Assembly: GCA_017302755.1 (NCBI GenBank)
Contig: JAFLCR010000025.1
Location: 1 to 15,634 of the forward strand
Source of the DNA: Alphaproteobacteria bacterium
GTDB lineage: Bacteria; Pseudomonadota; Alphaproteobacteria; Rickettsiales; JAFLCR01
Direction: 5' to 3'
Length of the DNA stretch: 15,634 nucleotides
Each line of letters begins with the position of its first letter. Position 1 is the first letter of the stretch. The position numbers were made by a program, and so were the translations under genes. This document shows positions 10,984 to 15,634 of this stretch, in pieces. Under the pieces are notes generated by a model. That model saw nothing but the letters and a program-made list of their open reading frames with translations. It did no database searches and was not told where the DNA came from.

Positions 10984-13900
10984 ATGAATGTTTCCGCTCC
11001 CTTCATCGCGCGCCCCGTAGCGACCAGCCTGCTCGCGATTGCCCTGCTGCTGATCGGGTGGTGGGGCTATCGCCTGCTGCCGGTGGCGGCGCTGCCGCAG
11101 GTGGATTTTCCGACCATCCAGGTGACGACCAAGCTTCCCGGCGCGAGCGCGGAGACGATTTCCGCGCTGGTGACGGCACCACTCGAGCGCCAGTTCGGCC
11201 TGATCGCGGGCCTCACCGACATGCAGGCCACGAGTTCCGAAGGCTTAAGCGCCATCACCCTGCAGTTCGACCTTTCCAAGAATATCGATATTGCATCCGA
11301 AGACGTGCAGGCGGCGATCAACGCCGCGCGCGGCGTGTTGCCGTCGGGGCTTCCCTATCCGCCGAGCTACTCCAAGGTGAACCCCGCCGATCTGCCGATC
11401 CTGACGTTGTCTCTTACCTCGGACAGCCTGCCGATGACCGAAGTCAACCGCGCCGCCGACACGCTGCTCGCGCAGAAGCTTTCCCAGATCAGCGGCGTGG
11501 GGCGCGTGCTCACCGAAGGCGGACAGCGCCCGGCGTACCGCCTTCAGGTCGACCCCGCGCGTCTGGCAGGCTACGGACTCGCCCTGGAGGATGTGCGCGC
11601 CGCGCTGGTGCGCGCCAATGTGAACCTTCCCAAGGGCAAGCTCGAGGGGCCGTCGCAATCCCTGGCGCTGAATGTCAACGACCAGATCGACAATGTGGAA
11701 ACTTACCGCGCGCTCATCATCGCCATGCGTGAGGGCAACCCGGTGCGGTTGCGCGATGTCGGAGACGTCGTGGAAGGCATCGAAAATACGCGCGCGGCCG
11801 GCTGGGTGAATGGCAAACCCGCCGTGATCGTGAACGTCCAGCGCCAGCCGGGCGCGAACATCGTCGCCACGGTGGAGCGGATCATGCAGAGCCTTCCGGC
11901 GCTCGAATCTTCCCTGCCGCCGGGTATGAAGCTTGCCGTGATCTCCGACCGCACGCAGACCATCCGCACCTCGGTGTACGACGTGCAGTTCACCCTTGTG
12001 ATCACCATCGCGCTGGTGATCGGCGTGATCTATCTCTTCCTGGGTTCGCTGCGTGCGACGATTATTCCCGGCGTGGCACTGCCGCTGTCGCTGGTCGGCA
12101 CGTTCGGGGTGATGGCGCTTGCCGGGTTCTCGCTCGACAACCTCTCGCTCATGGCGCTCACCATCGCCGCCGGGTTCGTGGTCGACGACGCCATCGTGAT
12201 GATCGAGAACATCATGCGCCACGTTGAAAAGGGCGAGAAGCCCCTGGCCGCGGCGTTCAAGGGCGCGAAGGAAATCGGTTTCACCATCATTTCGCTCACC
12301 GTGTCGCTGGTGGCGGTGTTCATTCCGCTGCTGTTCATGAGCGGCATCGTGGGGCGCCTGTTTCGGGAATTCGCGCTCACGCTCAGCATCGCGGTGCTGG
12401 TGTCGGCGGTGGTGTCGCTGACGCTCACGCCCATGATGTGCGGCAGGATGCTGAAGCGCGAAGAACATAAAACCTTCGGGAAGGATGCGTTCGAAGCGCT
12501 GCTCGCACGCTACGGGCAAAGCCTTTCCTGGGTGCTCGAACGCCAGCGCCTGACGCTTCTTGTGCTGCTGGCCACCGTCGTTGCCACGGTGGCGTTTTAC
12601 GTGTTCATGCCCAAGGGGTTCCTGCCGCAGCAGGACATCGGCCAGATCACGGTGACGACCGACGCCCCGGAAAGCGTCTCCTTCCAGGAGATGATGCGCC
12701 TGCAGCGCGCCGTTGCGGATGCGGCGCGCGAGGATGAGGATGTTGCCTCCGTCATCTCCTTCCTTGGCGTGGGGGAGATGAACGCGACCCCCAACACCGG
12801 CCACCTGACCGTGATGCTGAAACCTCTTGGTGAACGCGACGGTATCGCGAAGGTCATGGATCGCCTGGGCGCGCGGCTGGCGGAAATTCCCGGCATCGTA
12901 TCGCATCTGCAGTCGGCACAGGAGATTCGGCTCGGCACGCGCCGCAGCCGCACGCAATACCAGTTGACGTTGACCGACCTCAACGCGGCGGAGCTGGCCG
13001 AATGGTCGCAAAAGCTGCTCGAGAAGCTCAAGACGCTTCCCGCGCTGGCTGATGTTGCAAGCGACCAGCAGAATAACGGCCTCACCTTGGACATCGCCAT
13101 CGACCGCGACCAGGCCTCGCGCCTCGGGGTGCAGGCTCAAGGCGTGGACGACGCGCTTTACAACGCCTTCGGCCAGCGCCAGATCTCGACGGTGTATTCG
13201 CAGGTCAACCAGTACCGCGTGATTCTCGAGGCGACGCCCGAATTCCAGCAGGATCCCGCGTCGCTCGGCAGGCTTTACGTCAAATCGTCGACGGGAACGC
13301 TCGTGCCGCTTGGTTCGTTCGCTACGGTGACGCAGGTGAAGAAGCCGCTGGCGATCACGCATCAAGGTGGATTTCCGGCGGCGACGATCAGCTTCAATCT
13401 TGCGCCCGGCGCATCGCTCAGCGAGGCGACGGCGGCGATTGACGCCGCCCAGGTCGGGATGAACATGCCGGATACCATCAGCAGCGCCTATAGCGGCGAT
13501 GCGGCGGAGTTCCAGCAATCGCTCGCCAGTCAGCCGCTATTGATCCTGGCGGCGCTGATCGTCATCTACATCGTGCTTGGCGTGCTGTATGAAAGCACGA
13601 TCCATCCCATTACCATTCTCTCGACGCTTCCTTCCGCCGGCGTGGGCGCGCTGCTGGCGCTGTGGGTGACGGGGAACGATTTATCTTTGGTGGGCATCAT
13701 CGGCATCGTGCTGCTGATGGGCATCGTGAAGAAGAACGCGATCATGATGATCGATTTCGCGCTGGAGGCGGAACGCGAAGAGAAGCTGTCGCCGCGCGAC
13801 GCGATTTTCAAAGCGAGCCTCCTGCGCTTTCGCCCGATCATGATGACGACGATGGCCGCGTTGCTCGGCGCGTTGCCGCTGGCCTTCGATTTCGGCATTG

Positions 13901-14040
13901 GCGGCGAGCTGCGCCGCCCGCTCGGCATCTCGATTGTCGGCGGGCTTCTCGTCAGCCAGCTGCTCACGCTGTACACGACGCCGGTGATCTACCTCGCGCT
14001 TGACCGTGTCAAGATGCGCCTGGTCGGGAGCGCGTCATGA
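10984..14040 (+). CDS. mdtB: RND efflux permease, MdtB-like
   Basis: This 1018-residue inner-membrane proton/drug antiporter subunit is of typical RND length and appears complete. It opens with FIARPVATSLLAIALLLIGW (helix 1), then the porter-domain motif VDFPTIQVTTKLPGAS. Helix 4 carries the proton-relay pair D401/D402 in VVDDAIVMIEN, and helix 10 has GIVKKNAIMMIDFAL with K916/K917. Phrases such as SKVNPADLPIL, ISQISGVG, VQRQPGANI and GFTIISLTVSLVAV, with VSLTLTPMMC, follow E. coli MdtB closely from memory. It starts immediately after the mdtA-like stop and overlaps the next gene by ATGA. In E. coli, MdtB and MdtC form a heterotrimer reported as two MdtB to one MdtC, exporting bile salts and novobiocin; the substrate here is not known. 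Confidence 0.93.
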   Translation: MNVSAPFIARPVATSLLAIALLLIGWWGYRLLPVAALPQVDFPTIQVTTKLPGASAETISALVTAPLERQFGLIAGLTDMQATSSEGLSAITLQFDLSKNIDIASEDVQAAINAARGVLPSGLPYPPSYSKVNPADLPILTLSLTSDSLPMTEVNRAADTLLAQKLSQISGVGRVLTEGGQRPAYRLQVDPARLAGYGLALEDVRAALVRANVNLPKGKLEGPSQSLALNVNDQIDNVETYRALIIAMREGNPVRLRDVGDVVEGIENTRAAGWVNGKPAVIVNVQRQPGANIVATVERIMQSLPALESSLPPGMKLAVISDRTQTIRTSVYDVQFTLVITIALVIGVIYLFLGSLRATIIPGVALPLSLVGTFGVMALAGFSLDNLSLMALTIAAGFVVDDAIVMIENIMRHVEKGEKPLAAAFKGAKEIGFTIISLTVSLVAVFIPLLFMSGIVGRLFREFALTLSIAVLVSAVVSLTLTPMMCGRMLKREEHKTFGKDAFEALLARYGQSLSWVLERQRLTLLVLLATVVATVAFYVFMPKGFLPQQDIGQITVTTDAPESVSFQEMMRLQRAVADAAREDEDVASVISFLGVGEMNATPNTGHLTVMLKPLGERDGIAKVMDRLGARLAEIPGIVSHLQSAQEIRLGTRRSRTQYQLTLTDLNAAELAEWSQKLLEKLKTLPALADVASDQQNNGLTLDIAIDRDQASRLGVQAQGVDDALYNAFGQRQISTVYSQVNQYRVILEATPEFQQDPASLGRLYVKSSTGTLVPLGSFATVTQVKKPLAITHQGGFPAATISFNLAPGASLSEATAAIDAAQVGMNMPDTISSAYSGDAAEFQQSLASQPLLILAALIVIYIVLGVLYESTIHPITILSTLPSAGVGALLALWVTGNDLSLVGIIGIVLLMGIVKKNAIMMIDFALEAEREEKLSPRDAIFKASLLRFRPIMMTTMAALLGALPLAFDFGIGGELRRPLGISIVGGLLVSQLLTLYTTPVIYLALDRVKMRLVGSAS

Positions 14041-15634
14041 GCGCGGCGGAAATTTTCATCAAAAGGCCGGTGGCGACGGGGCTGCTTGCGCTCGGCCTGT
14101 TCCTGACCGGCATGGTGGCGTTCATGGACCTGCCGGTGGCGCCGCTGCCGAAAGTGGATTTTCCGACCATCAGCGTCTCCGCCCGCCTGCCCGGGGCCGA
14201 TCCGGTCACCATGGCCGCCACCGTTGCCGCGCCGCTCGAACGCCGCCTTGGCCAGATCGCGGGCGTGACGGAGCTTACCTCCACCAGCGGTGTGGGCACG
14301 GCGAACATCACCGCGCAGTTCGAGCTTTCCCGCGACATCAACGGCGCGGCGCGCGACGTGATGGCGGCGTTGAACGCCTCCGGCAACGACCTGCCGGTTG
14401 ATCTTCCCACGCCGCCCACCTACCGCAAGGTGAACCCGGCCGATTCGCCGATTCTCATTCTGGCCGTGACCTCAAGCACCATCGGGCCGGGCCGGTTATA
14501 CGACGCCAGCGACTCCATTCTCGCGCAGCGCATTTCGCAGGTGGAAGGCGTGGCCGACATCATGGTGTCGGGCGCCGACAAACCGGCGGTGCGCGTGTCG
14601 GTCGATCCCCATGCGCTGGCGGCGACGGGGCTGTCGATGGAAGATGTCCGCTCCGCCGTTGCCCGCTCGAATGCGTTGACACCCAAAGGAAGCATTCACG
14701 GCGAGAAGCTCGGCATGGCGATCGCCGTCAACGATCAGATCCGCGCGGCGGCGGATTACGCGCAGCTGTCGCTGCGCCCGGGCGCGGAGCGGATGCTGCG
14801 CCTGTCGGACGTCGCGCAGGTGACGGAAAGCGTCGAGAACCGATTGCAGGCCGCCTGGTACAATAACGATAAAGCGGTGCTCATCATTATCAGCAAACAG
14901 CAGGATGCCAACGTCATCGAGACCGTGGACCGCATCAAGGCAATCCTGCCGCAGCTTGAATCGTGGATGCCGGCCGGCACGTCGGTCCAGGTGCTGTCGG
15001 ACCGCACGCAGACCATTCGCGCCAGCGTGCACGACGTGGAAATCACCATGCTCATCTCGATCGCGCTGGTGATCGGCGTCGTCTATCTTTCACTGGGCCA
15101 TGCGACGCCGACCATCGCCGCCAGCATCACGGTGCCGCTGTCACTTGCCGCCACCTTCGCGGCGATGTGGCTGCTCGGCTACAGCCTCAATAACATCTCG
15201 CTGATGGCGCTGATCATCTCGGTCGGGTTCGTGATCGACGATGCGATCGTGATGATCGAGAACATCTCCCGCCATGTCGAGCAGGGCGATTCGCCGATGG
15301 AGGCCGCGGTCAAAGGGGCCAGGGAGGTTTTTTTCACTGTCGTTTCCATCGGCTTATCGCTGGTGGCGGTGTTCATTCCGCTGTTGTTCATGGGCGGCAT
15401 CATCGGCCGCATGTTCCGCGAATTCGCGGTGACGCTCTCTGTGGCGGTGCTGGTGTCGGTGGTGATTTCGGTGACCGTCACCCCCACGGTATACGCGCAG
15501 CTCATGCGCCTGCGCCGGGCCCCGCTGAAGGCCGGCCATCCCGGAGAGCGCGCCTTTCATGCTGTGCAGGCGTTGTATGAGCGCGGCCTTGGCTGGGTGA
15601 TGCGCCACCAGCGTTTCATGCTGCTGGTGACGTT
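14037..15634 (+). CDS. mdtC: RND efflux permease, MdtC-like (3' partial)
   Basis: About 532 codons of a second RND pump are visible and the frame is open to the right edge. The ATG overlaps the preceding stop as ATGA (14037-14040). It begins IFIKRPVATGLLALGLFLTG and carries VDFPTISVSARLPGADP, ELSRDINGAARDV, TYRKVNPADSPI and, in helix 4, VIDDAIVMIENISRH with D401/D402. The phrase RDINGAARDV and the TYRK(V/A)NP motif are typical of MdtC, not MdtB. It is therefore the partner pump of the heteromeric MdtBC complex, not a recent copy of its neighbour. About half of the protein lies beyond the window; an outer-membrane factor may follow. Confidence 0.93.
   Translation, partial: MSAAEIFIKRPVATGLLALGLFLTGMVAFMDLPVAPLPKVDFPTISVSARLPGADPVTMAATVAAPLERRLGQIAGVTELTSTSGVGTANITAQFELSRDINGAARDVMAALNASGNDLPVDLPTPPTYRKVNPADSPILILAVTSSTIGPGRLYDASDSILAQRISQVEGVADIMVSGADKPAVRVSVDPHALAATGLSMEDVRSAVARSNALTPKGSIHGEKLGMAIAVNDQIRAAADYAQLSLRPGAERMLRLSDVAQVTESVENRLQAAWYNNDKAVLIIISKQQDANVIETVDRIKAILPQLESWMPAGTSVQVLSDRTQTIRASVHDVEITMLISIALVIGVVYLSLGHATPTIAASITVPLSLAATFAAMWLLGYSLNNISLMALIISVGFVIDDAIVMIENISRHVEQGDSPMEAAVKGAREVFFTVVSIGLSLVAVFIPLLFMGGIIGRMFREFAVTLSVAVLVSVVISVTVTPTVYAQLMRLRRAPLKAGHPGERAFHAVQALYERGLGWVMRHQRFMLLVT

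Noticed and set aside
11245..13518. Long - strand open frame opposite the mdtB-like gene
   Set aside because: It is rich in His, Arg and Gly with no recognisable domain, and mirrors the codon bias of the well-matched + strand gene.

Overview
The window is GC-rich, gene-dense bacterial DNA. It looks like a free-living Gram-negative, most likely an alphaproteobacterium; this is inferred from the mixture of large hybrid kinases, an RTX protein with a type I secretion tail, CsbD-like stress proteins and an MdtABC-type efflux operon, not from any marker gene. No rRNA, tRNA, CRISPR array, insertion sequence or phage gene was seen.

Region 1 (1-7307) is a signalling operon on the + strand. It opens inside a very large hybrid histidine kinase whose visible N-terminal third is a tandem array of 92-residue poly-HAMP units, repeating at exactly 276 bp, followed by GAF, coiled coil, HisKA, HATPase and three receiver domains (the middle one degenerate). 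This arrangement resembles the fungal group III (Nik1/Os-1) kinases. A second hybrid kinase (REC-GAF-HisKA-HATPase-REC) follows after 13 bp, and a terminator-like hairpin lies across the junction and covers its Shine-Dalgarno and start codon. Three small genes complete the operon: a probable winged-helix protein overlapping the second kinase by ATGA, and two related three-helix membrane proteins. The close spacing suggests one transcription unit that senses, relays and answers a stress or membrane signal.

Region 2 (7308-8823) holds one RTX protein with a typical C-terminal type I secretion tail and a strong intrinsic terminator. A block of six threonine-rich 27-bp repeats seems to have been inserted between its RTX core and its tail.

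Region 3 (8824-9499) carries two small CsbD-like genes pointing at each other and overlapping by 9 bp at their 3' ends. The only clear terminator for the + strand gene lies beyond the start of the opposing gene, so its transcript would be antisense to the whole - strand gene.

Region 4 (9500-15634) is a leader rich in repeats, then an efflux operon encoding an MdtA-like membrane fusion protein, an MdtB-like RND pump and an MdtC-like RND pump cut by the window edge. The genes abut or overlap, which fits co-expression of a heteromeric pump. Any outer-membrane factor would lie beyond the right edge.
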